The notes beneath the pieces were generated by a model. That model saw nothing but the letters and a program-made list of their open reading frames with translations, searched no databases and was not told the origin of the DNA. Below, piece by piece: positions 43,262-51,022 of a DNA stretch of 64,000 bases. The DNA lies in contig CALGSZ010000156.1 in the NCBI GenBank assembly GCA_937901745.1, forward strand, positions 44,791 to 108,790, read 5' to 3'. Positions within the stretch are counted from its first letter, which is position 1. The number at the start of each line of letters is the position of its first letter. Position numbers and translations under genes: made by a program. Source of the DNA: an uncultured Chloroflexota bacterium (GTDB lineage: Bacteria; Chloroflexota; Chloroflexia; Thermomicrobiales; UBA6265).

Positions 43262-44158
43262 ATGGCCGACCGTTACCCCGCGAGACGGGAGGCACACTGC
43301 CGGCCCGGCTCGATGAGCGCAGCGATGAGGCTACCCGTAGAATGCCCCGGCTTCGCGCTATCGACTCTGAGCTCCCCGGTCATGGGGGTGGGACAGATCG
43401 AAGCCGCCGCCCGGCTCGCAGACCTCTCCGGTATTGACCTCGACCTCCGAAGTGGTTATCGACTGTGGCGGCTTGGCAAGTTTCTGCCACACCTCGCCGA
43501 GACGCCGTATCCGGCCGTAACTATCTGGCTGCCACCGCACGCGGATCGGCTGCGACAGGTCGCCGTCCACGTCGAGCAGGTACCTGACGATTCCAGCCGA
43601 CCGACGGTCATCGTCGATATGGAGCCGTGCCCCGGTCCATCGATCGCCTCCAACGGCCTTAAGCAGGCGATCGCTCTACACCGGGAGTACGCCGGTATCG
43701 GCAGGATCGCGCTGGCGGTGCATCCCCGGAATCCGGATGGTGGCCGAGCCCATCTCTCACAGCTCGCCGCGATGCGCATCGCGGCCGAGGAGTGGGATTT
43801 CGATCTTGCGCTCGACCTCTCCGGCCAGGTGGACTGGTTGTGGGAAGCGGAAGCGGCGGTTTACCGGATGATGCCGCGCCTACGAATTATCCGCCTGACG
43901 TTTCCGCTGCCACGGTTCGACGCGCACGTGCGGACGCGGATGACTCAGCGGGTGGTCGCCGCGGCCGTTGACGCCGGATTCAGCGGTCTCATCTCGATCG
44001 TCGTCCCGCTGCCGCCTTGGCGTTGGTGGGATACCGGTACACTCGCCGCTCGCGCCGTTTCCGCCGTCGAGCGCCTGGAGGATCGCTTTAGCGCGGATTA
44101 CGGATTCCTACGGCGGCAACAGCCTCAGCGGTCACCACTGCATCGCCACGAGATTTGA
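43262..44158 (+). CDS. Hypothetical protein, possible TIM-barrel fold
   Basis: Up to 298 residues with no family I recognise. Alternating hydrophobic strands and helices (YPAVTIWLPP; RPTVIVDMEP; GRIALAVHPRNP; FDLALDLSGQVDWLWEAEA; LRIIRLTFPLP; GFSGLISIVVPLPPWRWW) suggest an alpha/beta barrel. Ends of several strands carry His, Asp or Glu, as in barrel active sites, but no signature is clear. The start is uncertain: ATG 43262, 43313 and 43325 are in frame, none with a good ribosome site, and strong coding character begins at about LPVECPGFAL. It converges on rpsI. Confidence 0.6.
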   Translation: MADRYPARREAHCRPGSMSAAMRLPVECPGFALSTLSSPVMGVGQIEAAARLADLSGIDLDLRSGYRLWRLGKFLPHLAETPYPAVTIWLPPHADRLRQVAVHVEQVPDDSSRPTVIVDMEPCPGPSIASNGLKQAIALHREYAGIGRIALAVHPRNPDGGRAHLSQLAAMRIAAEEWDFDLALDLSGQVDWLWEAEAAVYRMMPRLRIIRLTFPLPRFDAHVRTRMTQRVVAAAVDAGFSGLISIVVPLPPWRWWDTGTLAARAVSAVERLEDRFSADYGFLRRQQPQRSPLHRHEI

Positions 44159-44170
44159 GCTGAACGCGTC

Positions 44171-44200
44171 GAGAGGGAGTCGGAGAACCGACTCCCTCTC
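44171..44200. terminator. Bidirectional hairpin between the hypothetical gene and rpsI
   Basis: A perfect 13-bp stem, GAGAGGGAGTCGG / CCGACTCCCTCTC, with loop AGAA. It lies 12 bases past the + strand stop and 24 bases past the end of rpsI. No T tract on either side, but position and stability fit a shared terminator for the ribosomal supercluster and the converging gene. Confidence 0.6.
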
Positions 44201-44224
44201 TCGTGGCTCGCTGAAGCCAAGCGA

Positions 44225-44623
44225 TTAGCGCTTGGTGTACTGAGGTGCCTTGCGCGCCCGCTTGAGACCGACCTTCTTCCGCTCCTTGACGCGCGGGTCT
44301 CGGGTCAGGAGCTGGGCACGCTTCAGAATCGGGCGCAACTCCTCGTCGGAACGAGCGAGCGCGCGGGCGATGCCGTGCCGGACCGCGCCGACCTGACCAG
44401 TGACCCCGCCGCCGACGACCTTCGCGACGACGTCGTAGCGCTCGAGCGCGTTCGCCACGCGAAGCGGCTGCAGGATCATGGCCTCGTAGATCAGGCGGCC
44501 ACCGAAGTACTCACGAATCTCCTTGCCGTTCACCGTGATCTTGCCGGAGCCCGGGTACAGCCGAACCCGCGCGACCGCGGTCTTTCGCCGCCCGGTTCCG
44601 TAGAAGTACTGCAGATTCTCCAT
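44225..44623 (-). CDS. rpsI: 30S ribosomal protein S9
   Basis: Small-subunit head protein whose C-terminal tail reaches the P-site tRNA anticodon loop. 132 residues: YGTGRRKTAVARVRLYPGSGKITVNG at the start and the basic end KKVGLKRARKAPQYTKR, with the conserved terminal Lys-Arg. ATG 44623 follows GGAGAGAC. It is paired with rplM, 71 bases upstream, and is the last gene of the supercluster. Confidence 0.98.
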   Translation of the reverse strand: MENLQYFYGTGRRKTAVARVRLYPGSGKITVNGKEIREYFGGRLIYEAMILQPLRVANALERYDVVAKVVGGGVTGQVGAVRHGIARALARSDEELRPILKRAQLLTRDPRVKERKKVGLKRARKAPQYTKR

Positions 44624-44694
44624 CGTCTCTCCGTGCCTCCCTCAAGTGCGCCGTGCCTACGCCGACGCTCCGCTCCAAATCTCCCTGCCGCCAG

Positions 44695-45129
44695 TTAGAT
44701 CGGGAGCGGCTTGGGACGCTGTGCCTGATGCGGGTGATCCGGTCCGGCGTAGACCTTCAGCTTCTTGAACTGCTGCTCCCCGAGCGCGTTCTTCGGCAGC
44801 ATGCCGCGCACCGCCGCCTTCAGAATCCGCTCGGGATGGCGCTGCCGCATGTCGCGGAGGCGAATCGCCTTGAATCCACCGGGATACCCGGAGTGCCGGT
44901 AGTAGTACTTGTTCGTCTCCTTGGTTCCGGTAACGCGGATCTTCTCCGCATTGACGACGATAACGAAGTCGCCCATATCCATGTGGGGCGCCCAGGTCGG
45001 CTTCGTCTTACCGCGCAGCGTCTGCGCAATCACCGACGCGAGGCGGCCCAGAGTCTTCCCTTCCGCGTCGACGATATACCACTCGCGCGAGATATCCCCC
45101 GGCTTGGGGGACCAAGTTCGCCGTTCCAT
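44695..45129 (-). CDS. rplM: 50S ribosomal protein L13
   Basis: Early-assembly large-subunit protein, 144 residues. WYIVDAEGKTLGRLASVIA, GDFVIVVNAEKI, YRHSGYPGG and the MLPKNALGEQQFKKLKVYAG segment are all typical. It lies between truA and rpsI in the usual order. ATG 45129 follows GGAGGATCAC. Confidence 0.98.
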   Translation of the reverse strand: MERRTWSPKPGDISREWYIVDAEGKTLGRLASVIAQTLRGKTKPTWAPHMDMGDFVIVVNAEKIRVTGTKETNKYYYRHSGYPGGFKAIRLRDMRQRHPERILKAAVRGMLPKNALGEQQFKKLKVYAGPDHPHQAQRPKPLPI

Positions 45130-45180
45130 CGTTCCGTGATCCTCCTTGGCCCCGCACAGCGCGGGGGCGTCGTGCTTCCG

Positions 45181-46032
45181 TCACTCTCTGGCCGGCTCGT
45201 CACCCTCGTAGCCGACCCGCCAGAGCGTCAGGCCTGCCGCCGGAGCCGTCATTGGCCCGAGCCGGCGATCCCGCGCTGCCAAGAGTTCGTCAATCCATTG
45301 CGGGGCTCGTTTCCCCCGCCCTATTTCTACGAGCGCGCCGACGATCGCCCGCACCATCCGCGGCAAGAATCCGTCGGCCGCAACGCGAATCTCGTAAAGA
45401 ATGCCGTCCGCCGGCCCCGCTCCCCACCAGGGCTGAATCGTCCGCGCCTCGGAGAGCAAGATCGTCCTGACTGTGCCGCGAGGCCGTTCCTGGCGCTCCG
45501 ATCCCGGCACTCCCTCCCCGCCTCCGGCGAACGAGGCGAGATCGTGAGTGCCGACCAGCTTCGCCGCTGCCTCTTGCATCGCCGGGAGCAAGAGCGGATC
45601 GTTGCGCTGCCAGACCACATCCCGCACGAGCGGCTGCCGAACCCCGCACCAGAGGCGGTAGCGGTATTCGCGCCAAAGCGCGTCGTAGCGAGCGTGGAAT
45701 CCGAGCGGGCGGCGATCCGCCTTCAGCACGGCGAGATCGTCTGGCAGCACGGCGTTGAGCGCCCGCACGATCGTCGCGTCCGAGAGGTCCGGCCGGTAGT
45801 CGCCGAGACTCACGACCTGTCCCGCCGCGTGGACTCCTTGGTCTGTCCGTCCCGCAAAGTTCGTCCGGGCCGGGACTCCGAACACCTCCTCGATTGCGCG
45901 CTCTAGCTCCCCCTGGACGGTTCGTTTCCCCGCCTGGCGCTGGGAGCCGAAGAATGCGCCGCCGTGATAGCTCACGACGAGCACCAGCGCCCGCCGCGGC
46001 GCGCGGACACCGAGCGACGCGCGGCGAGCCAA
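45181..46032 (-). CDS. truA: tRNA pseudouridine(38-40) synthase TruA
   Basis: Converts uridines 38-40 of tRNA anticodon arms to pseudouridine. 283 residues with the catalytic Asp in FAGRTDQGVHAAGQV and the family segments FHARYDALWREYRYRLW, VGTHDLASFA and GFLPRMVRAIVGAL. The start is taken as TTG 46032, immediately after the rplQ stop and with GGAG just before; a GTG about 17 codons in is an alternative. Its place between rplQ and rplM matches many bacteria. Confidence 0.95.
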   Translation of the reverse strand: MARRASLGVRAPRRALVLVVSYHGGAFFGSQRQAGKRTVQGELERAIEEVFGVPARTNFAGRTDQGVHAAGQVVSLGDYRPDLSDATIVRALNAVLPDDLAVLKADRRPLGFHARYDALWREYRYRLWCGVRQPLVRDVVWQRNDPLLLPAMQEAAAKLVGTHDLASFAGGGEGVPGSERQERPRGTVRTILLSEARTIQPWWGAGPADGILYEIRVAADGFLPRMVRAIVGALVEIGRGKRAPQWIDELLAARDRRLGPMTAPAAGLTLWRVGYEGDEPARE

Positions 46033-46386
46033 CTACTCCACGAACTCGATCAGCGCCATCGGCGCGCCGTCGCCGCGACGCGGCTCCAGCTTCGAGATGC
46101 GGGTGTACCCCCCGTTCACTCCCTCGTACCGGGGAGCGATCACCTCGAACAGCTTGGCCGCGGCCAGCGGATGGTCAATCTTCGACATGACGAGCCGCCG
46201 GTGCGCCTGCGTGTCCTCACGCGCGATCGTCACCAGCTTCTCGACCACCGGGCGCAGGCTCTTCGCCTTCGCCTCAGTCGTCGTGATGCGCTCGTGAAGA
46301 ATCATCGAGACCGCAAGCTGACGCAGCAGCGCCTGCCGCTGCGCCGTATTGCGGCCGAATTTTCGACCGGCCTTTCGATGTCTCAT
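46033..46386 (-). CDS. rplQ: 50S ribosomal protein L17
   Basis: Lines the exit-tunnel region. 117 residues beginning MRHRKAGRKFGRN, with RQALLRQLAVSMILHERITTTEAKAK, and ending RRGDGAPMALIEFVE. ATG 46386 overlaps the rpoA stop by four bases, indicating coupling, the usual rpoA-rplQ arrangement. Confidence 0.98.
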   Translation of the reverse strand: MRHRKAGRKFGRNTAQRQALLRQLAVSMILHERITTTEAKAKSLRPVVEKLVTIAREDTQAHRRLVMSKIDHPLAAAKLFEVIAPRYEGVNGGYTRISKLEPRRGDGAPMALIEFVE

Positions 46387-47480
46387 CCCTCGTGCTCCTG
46401 CTGGGTCGCGCCGAGCGACGGCTCCTCAGCGGCCAGGCCCTCACCGGAACCAGTCAGGTCGGACTCAAGCCCATCCTCGGCGCCCATCGCCGACTCCAGC
46501 GCGTCGAAGTAATTCGCTCCTGCACCGAACGAGGACACCTCGCTCTCCGGCAGGTACCCGTGCTCAGCCAGCTTCTGGCGCAGCTCCGTCAGGGAGCGCG
46601 GCCCAAAATTCCGGATCGACAGCAGCTGGTCCGGATCCATCGTCAAGACTTGGCCGACCCGCTCGATCTGGCGGCTCCGCAGCGCGTTCAGCACGCGCGG
46701 CGAGAGACCCAGCTCCGCTAGCGGCCGATTCTGCGCTTCCTCGGTGATGAACGGGCTGACGCCGACCGCGACATCGGTCTCCTTGCGGCTGAACTCCGCG
46801 AAGACGCGCGCGTGGTCCATCAGGATCTGCGCCGCCTCGGAAAGCGCCTCATCCGGCTCGATCGTGCCGTCGGTGAGAATCTCCATGATCAGCCGGTCGA
46901 AGTCGGTCATCTGACCGACGCGGGTATGCTCGACGACGAAGTTGACCTTCTGGATTGGCGTGAAAATCGCGTCGATCGGGATCTCGCCCAGCGTGTGCGA
47001 CTCCTGCGCCTCAGCCGGCCGGTACCCCCGGTCGCGGGTGATCCAAAGGTCCATGTCGAGGACCGCGTTCGGCGCTGCCAGCGTCGCGATCACCTGGTCC
47101 GGATTGACGACCTCGACCTCAGACGGCCAAGCAACGTCTCCAGCGGTGACCACCCGCTCGCCAGACGCATCGCCCTTGGCGTAGAGATGCGCCCGGACCT
47201 CGCCGTTCATCTCGGTCAGGCGCTTGAGGCGGACGCGCTTCAGGTTCAGCACGATCTCGGTTACGTCCTCGCGGACGTTGTTGATAGCCGAGAATTCGTG
47301 CCAAACCCCCTCGATCCGGATCCGGGAAATGGCGACGCCTTCCAGCGAGCGCAGCAAGATCCGGCGCAGCGCATTGCCGAGCGTGGTCCCGTATCCGGGC
47401 TCCAGGGGCTCGACCTTGTAACGGCCATAATTGAGGCCGGTCTCGACGGTTTCAATGTGGAACTGTGGCTTCTCGAACAA
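46383..47480 (-). CDS. rpoA: RNA polymerase alpha subunit
   Basis: Assembly platform and activator contact of RNA polymerase. The N-terminal domain has YGRYKVEPLEPGYGTTLGNALRRILLRSLEG, and the C-terminal domain has LGLSPRVLNALRSRQIERVGQVL and RNFGPRSLTELRQKL. About 365 residues. I start at TTG 47480 (FEKPQFHIETVE follows) because AGGAGG lies nine bases upstream; the frame open further upstream codes an Arg/Cys-rich stretch unlike any alpha subunit. The C-terminal 45 residues are an acidic tail. Possible alternative hairpins precede its ribosome site. Confidence 0.96.
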   Translation of the reverse strand: MFEKPQFHIETVETGLNYGRYKVEPLEPGYGTTLGNALRRILLRSLEGVAISRIRIEGVWHEFSAINNVREDVTEIVLNLKRVRLKRLTEMNGEVRAHLYAKGDASGERVVTAGDVAWPSEVEVVNPDQVIATLAAPNAVLDMDLWITRDRGYRPAEAQESHTLGEIPIDAIFTPIQKVNFVVEHTRVGQMTDFDRLIMEILTDGTIEPDEALSEAAQILMDHARVFAEFSRKETDVAVGVSPFITEEAQNRPLAELGLSPRVLNALRSRQIERVGQVLTMDPDQLLSIRNFGPRSLTELRQKLAEHGYLPESEVSSFGAGANYFDALESAMGAEDGLESDLTGSGEGLAAEEPSLGATQQEHEG

Positions 47481-47498
47481 CCGGACTCGCCTCCTCGT

Positions 47499-47554
47499 GG
47501 GGCAACACCTCGTGTGCCGCTTGCCCCTCCGGCCCACGCGGCCGGTCGGCACAC
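47499..47554 (-). repeat. Two mutually exclusive hairpins ahead of rpoA
   Basis: GTGTGCCG/CGGCACAC (47512-47519 with 47547-47554, 8 bp) and GGGGCAA/TTGCCCC (47499-47505 with 47521-47527, 7 bp) interleave, so both can form only as a pseudoknot. The rpoA ribosome site lies just downstream on the minus strand. Placement suggests translational control; no protein contact can be shown. Confidence 0.5.
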
Positions 47555-47562
47555 CAACCGCG

Positions 47563-48207
47563 CTACCGGCTGTAATGCTCGACGATCAGCGACTCGTTGA
47601 ACGGTGGAACCTCGATTTGGTCGCGGGTCGGCAAGCTCAGAATTTTCCCGCCGAGATCCGCCACATCCATCGCGATCCAGTCCGGAGCCCGCTTCGTCGC
47701 CAGCACCTCGCCGAAATCCTTGAAGTAATCCCGCTTGCGGCTCTCCGGACGAACCTTGATCTCATCGCCCGGCCGCACCTGGTAGGACGGGATGTTGGTC
47801 TTGCGGCCGTTGACGACGAAGTGGCCGTGGCGGACGAGCTGGCGAGCCTGCCGCCGCGAATCGGCGAACCCCATACGGTAGACGACGTTATCGAGTCGGG
47901 TCTCCAGGATTTGCAGCAGGTTGTCGCCGGTCACGCCACCGCGGCGCTCCGCCTCTTCGTAGTGCTTATGGAACTGCGTCTCCAGCACGCCGTAGTAGCG
48001 GCGAACCTTCTGCTTCTCCCGCAGCTGCAGACCGAACTCGGACGGCCGCCGCGTCCGCCGCTGACCGTGCTGGCCTGGCGGGAAGTTCCGCGCCGGTTGC
48101 CGCTGAACGATCGGACACTTCGGACTATCGCAGCGCGATCCCTTCAAATAGAGCTTCATCCCCTCACGCCGGCATAGCCGGCAGACGGGACCTGTATATC
48201 GTGCCAT
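47563..48207 (-). CDS. rpsD: 30S ribosomal protein S4 (zinc-binding form)
   Basis: Primary 16S-binding assembly protein and, in many bacteria, repressor of the alpha operon. 214 residues. The N-terminus has four Cys at 9, 12, 26 and 31 (CRLC, CDSPKC), the zinc-binding variant. The S4 RNA-binding domain is intact (RLDNVVYRMGFADSRRQARQLVRHGHFVVNG). ATG 48207 lies downstream of a short GGAGG. Followed by rpoA after 82 bases. Confidence 0.98.
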   Translation of the reverse strand: MARYTGPVCRLCRREGMKLYLKGSRCDSPKCPIVQRQPARNFPPGQHGQRRTRRPSEFGLQLREKQKVRRYYGVLETQFHKHYEEAERRGGVTGDNLLQILETRLDNVVYRMGFADSRRQARQLVRHGHFVVNGRKTNIPSYQVRPGDEIKVRPESRKRDYFKDFGEVLATKRAPDWIAMDVADLGGKILSLPTRDQIEVPPFNESLIVEHYSR

Positions 48208-48260
48208 TCCCTTCGAAAGCCTCCTGCTTCTATCCCAAACCTGCCCGCGGGCAGCGCACC

Positions 48261-48299
48261 GCGGCAGCCCGCTCTCGATCTATGTCAGCGGACTGCCGC
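48261..48299. repeat. Hairpin in the rpsK-rpsD spacer
   Basis: Nested arms GCGGCAG/CTGCCGC (7 bp) and CCGCT/AGCGG (5 bp) separated by a single C-A mismatch, with a 13-base loop. Just left of it (48240-48253) is a palindrome centred on CCCGCGGG. It sits between two ribosomal genes of the same transcript, so it may tune relative expression. Confidence 0.5.
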
Positions 48300-48308
48300 A
48301 CGATCTGA

Positions 48309-48725
48309 TTAGACGCGGCGGCGCTTGGGCGGCCGGCAGCCGTTGTGCGGAATGGGCGTGGTGTCCGTGATCGAGACCACCTGCAGGCCGGCCGTCTGCA
48401 ACGCGCGGATCGCCATCTCCCGACCGGCTCCCGGCCCCTTCACGTACACATCCACTTGGCGCAGGCCGTGCTCCATCCCCTTGCGAGCCGCGGTCTCCGC
48501 GGTCACCTGCGCGGCGTACGGCGTGCTCTTCCGCGATCCCTTGAAGCCGTTCGCGCCAGCGCTCGACCAGGCGATGACGTTCCCAGCCGGGTCCGTTAGC
48601 GTGACGATCGTGTTATTGAACGTCGCCTGGATGTAAGCTCGCCCGCGAGGGATATTCTTTCGATCTCTGCGCCGAACGCGCGTCTTGCCACGTCCAGCTC
48701 CGGCTTGGCGCCGCCGATCTGCCAT
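48309..48725 (-). CDS. rpsK: 30S ribosomal protein S11
   Basis: Platform protein near the mRNA exit. 138 residues including GRAYIQATFNNTIVTLTDPAGN, SAGANGFKGSRKSTPYAAQ, GPGAGREMAIRALQTAGL and the end TPIPHNGCRPPKRRRV. An extended basic N-terminus (about 15 residues) precedes the fold. Standard order rpsM-rpsK-rpsD-rpoA. Confidence 0.98.
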   Translation of the reverse strand: MADRRRQAGAGRGKTRVRRRDRKNIPRGRAYIQATFNNTIVTLTDPAGNVIAWSSAGANGFKGSRKSTPYAAQVTAETAARKGMEHGLRQVDVYVKGPGAGREMAIRALQTAGLQVVSITDTTPIPHNGCRPPKRRRV

Positions 48726-48807
48726 GTGTTCCTCCAGGAAACCTCATCAACGAGACGCCGGCGAGGGCAAACTTCATCGTCCCCCGGCGGCGCCCGCTCC
48801 TACTGTC

Positions 48808-49179
48808 CTACTTCTTCTTGCGCACACCAACCGCGCGCCGCGGACCACGCCGCGTCCGAGCATTCGTCCGGGTCCGCTGACCGCGCACCGGCATGCCGCG
48901 GCGGTGGCGAATCCCACGGTAGCAGCCGATATCCATCAACCGCTTGATGTTCATTGAGACTTCGCGCCGCAGGTCACCCTCGACGCGCATCTCTTTCTCG
49001 ATGATGTCGCGAAGCCGGGTAACCTCGTCGTCGGTCAGATCCTTGACGCGGACATCCGGACTGATTCCGGTCCGTGCAAGGAGCTGTTGGCTGGTGTGCA
49101 GCCCAATGCCATAGATGTACGTCAGCGCAATCTCGACCCGCTTCTCGCGCGGCAGGTCGACGCCCGCGATACGTGCCAT
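48808..49179 (-). CDS. rpsM: 30S ribosomal protein S13
   Basis: Head protein contacting P-site tRNA and L5. 123 residues starting MARIAGVDLPREKRVEIALTY; the GIRHRRGMPVRGQRTRTNARTRRG segment is conserved and the tail is basic (KKK). Starts 19 bases after rpmJ. Confidence 0.98.
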   Translation of the reverse strand: MARIAGVDLPREKRVEIALTYIYGIGLHTSQQLLARTGISPDVRVKDLTDDEVTRLRDIIEKEMRVEGDLRREVSMNIKRLMDIGCYRGIRHRRGMPVRGQRTRTNARTRRGPRRAVGVRKKK

Positions 49180-49197
49180 AACCGCTGCTCCCTGCGA

Positions 49198-49311
49198 CTA
49201 GCCCTGCCGCTGCTTATGCTTCGGGTTCGAGCAGATCACCCGGATCACGCCCTTGCGGCGGATGACCTTGCAGCGCTCGCACCGTCGCGTTACCGATGCC
49301 GATACCTTCAT
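49198..49311 (-). CDS. rpmJ: 50S ribosomal protein L36 (zinc-binding form)
   Basis: A 37-residue protein: MKVSASVTRRCERC at the start, VICSNPKHKQRQG at the end. Cys11, Cys14, Cys27 and His32 form the zinc site, so this is the C+ type. It helps pack domain VI of 23S rRNA. ATG at 49311, TAG at 49198-49200. It lies between map and rpsM where L36 is expected, but infA is missing just upstream. Confidence 0.97.
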   Translation of the reverse strand: MKVSASVTRRCERCKVIRRKGVIRVICSNPKHKQRQG

Positions 49312-49391
49312 TGCTATCTCTTCCTAGATCATCGGCGGTAGCGCACCGGCGCTTCCGCCCTGCTCTGACTCACAACCAATCGGAAATGGTG

Positions 49392-49447
49392 GTGCCTGCA
49401 GTATTGTGCATCAGGCACGCCAACAGCGCACGTTGAGGAACGTGCGC
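49392..49447. repeat. Tandem hairpins where infA would normally lie
   Basis: GTGCCTG/CAGGCAC (49392-49398 with 49412-49418) and GCGCACGTT/AACGTGCGC (49426-49434 with 49439-49447, loop GAGG) stand side by side directly after the map stop. Neither has a T tract. The 144-base map-rpmJ gap has no usable frame of infA size. Confidence 0.65.
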
Positions 49448-49455
49448 CAGACACG

Positions 49456-50241
49456 TTAGTGTACCACGCCCGTGAGCCGTTTGGTAAGAATCTCCGGACC
49501 GTTCTCCGTAATCGCGATCGTGTGCTCGAAATGCGCCGAAAGCGACCCGTCGGCTGTCACCACCGTCCACGTGTCCGGCAGTACCCGAGTCTCGTCGCCG
49601 CCCGTATTGACCATCGGCTCGATCGCAAGGGTCATGCCCGGGCGCAGGATGATGCCCCGGTTCGGGTCCCCATGATTCGGGACGTGCGGCTCCTCCCACA
49701 TCTGGCGACCGATGCCGTGCCCGCCATACTCGCGCACCATGCCGAAGCCTGTCGGCCGGATGAACTCCTCGATCGCGTGACCGATCGCACCGACTCGGTT
49801 GCCCGGCCGAGCCTGCTCGATGCCACGGTAGAGCGCCTCCTCGGTCACCTTCAGCAGCTTCGCCGCCAGCTCCGACACCTCGCCGACCGGGTAGGTCCAC
49901 GCCGAATCGCCGTGGTATCCCTCCACGATCGCGCCGACGTCGATCGAGACGATGTCTCCCTCTTGAAGCACGCGCTTGCCCGGAATCCCGTGGACGATCT
50001 CGTCGTTGACCGAAGCGCAAATGACGCCCGGAAACGGGATCGGGTTGTTCGGCCCCGTGTGACCGAGGAAGGACGACTTCGCTCCGAACTCCTTGAGCGT
50101 CTCCCGCGCGATTTCGTCCAATTCCTTCGTCGTCACGCCGGGCCGGATTGCCGCTTCGATGCGCGAATGAATCACAGCGACGACGTGACTCGCTCGCCGC
50201 ATGCGTTCGATCTCGCGCTCATTCTTGATCGTGACAGCCAT
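49456..50241 (-). CDS. map: Methionine aminopeptidase
   Basis: Removes the initiator Met from new proteins. About 261 residues. Metal ligands: two Asp in SIDVGAIVEGYHGDSA, His in YGGHGIGRQM, and Glu in LAIEPMV and AHFEHTIAI. ATG 50241 (MAVTIKNEREIERMRRA) gives the normal N-terminus; the frame extends 29 codons further into adk but without family similarity. Between adk and rpmJ, as in many bacteria. Confidence 0.97.
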   Translation of the reverse strand: MAVTIKNEREIERMRRASHVVAVIHSRIEAAIRPGVTTKELDEIARETLKEFGAKSSFLGHTGPNNPIPFPGVICASVNDEIVHGIPGKRVLQEGDIVSIDVGAIVEGYHGDSAWTYPVGEVSELAAKLLKVTEEALYRGIEQARPGNRVGAIGHAIEEFIRPTGFGMVREYGGHGIGRQMWEEPHVPNHGDPNRGIILRPGMTLAIEPMVNTGGDETRVLPDTWTVVTADGSLSAHFEHTIAITENGPEILTKRLTGVVH

Positions 50242-50254
50242 CGGCAATACGCGC

Positions 50255-50923
50255 CTATTGACTCTTCGCCGCGTGACCGATGGCGGCGAGAATGTCCTGC
50301 GTAACGTTCTCAATGGGTTGATCGCCATTCACTCGCGAGAGCAATCCCCGCTCTCGATAGAAATCCAGTACCGGAGCCGTCTGCTCGTCGTAGAGATCCA
50401 GCCGGCGACGGATCGCCTCGGGCGTGTCATCCGCGCGCTGGATCAGCTCACCGCCGCAGCGATCGCAAATGCCCTGCACGCGCGGCGGATTGAACGTGAC
50501 ATGGTAGGTCGCGCCGCACTTCGGGCAGTACCGGCGACCAGCGAGGCGGGCGATCAACGTCTCACGGGGGGCGTCGATCTCGATCACCGCGCCGATCCGC
50601 TCATCGCGCTTGGCCAGCGTGGCATCCAGCCCCTTTGCCTGAGCCACCGTGCGCGGGAAGCCATCGAAGAGCGCGCCCTGCACGTCCGGATTCTGGGCGA
50701 TCTCCTCCAGGCGCTCTTCCACAATCGCCAGCGTGACGTCGTCCGGGACTAGCTCGCCACGGTCAAGATAGCCCTGAGCGAGCTTTCCCAGCTCGCTGCC
50801 GGACGCCACAGCCGCCCGGAAGAGGTCCCCTGTCGAGAGTTTCACGAGCCGAAAGTGGGGGGCCAGAATATCCGCCTGCGTCCCCTTCCCGACCCCCTGA
50901 GGCCCCATCAGGATGATGTGCAT
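50255..50923 (-). CDS. adk: Adenylate kinase
   Basis: Balances ATP, ADP and AMP. 222 residues. P-loop GPQGVGKGTQ at the start, DGFPRTVAQA for AMP binding, and a LID with two Cys pairs (YCPKCGATY and ICDRCGG), the zinc-stabilised form common in Gram-positives and thermophiles. Follows secY by 99 bases, with a long hairpin in the gap. Confidence 0.98.
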   Translation of the reverse strand: MHIILMGPQGVGKGTQADILAPHFRLVKLSTGDLFRAAVASGSELGKLAQGYLDRGELVPDDVTLAIVEERLEEIAQNPDVQGALFDGFPRTVAQAKGLDATLAKRDERIGAVIEIDAPRETLIARLAGRRYCPKCGATYHVTFNPPRVQGICDRCGGELIQRADDTPEAIRRRLDLYDEQTAPVLDFYRERGLLSRVNGDQPIENVTQDILAAIGHAAKSQ

Positions 50924-50938
50924 CGCAAACCTACAACT

Positions 50939-51001
50939 GGTCGCCGATCGCCGCCTGGGCAGGTCGCGATTGACGCCGCCCGGCGCAGACGATCGGCGAC
51001 C
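50939..51001. repeat. Inverted repeat with 12-bp perfect arms between secY and adk
   Basis: GGTCGCCGATCG (50939-50950) and CGATCGGCGACC (50990-51001) around a 39-base loop. The same 12-mer recurs at 59718-59729 in the rpsS-rplB spacer. It lies in a same-strand spacer of the ribosomal supercluster. Confidence 0.7.
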
Positions 51002-51022
51002 GAACGACCGGCATTCGCCCCG

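Noticed and set aside
49370..50020. Minus-strand frame overlapping map and the hairpin gap, considered as a possible infA replacement
   Set aside because: It is a shifted frame of map; the product is Arg/Gly/Asp-rich and shows no S1/OB fold of IF1.
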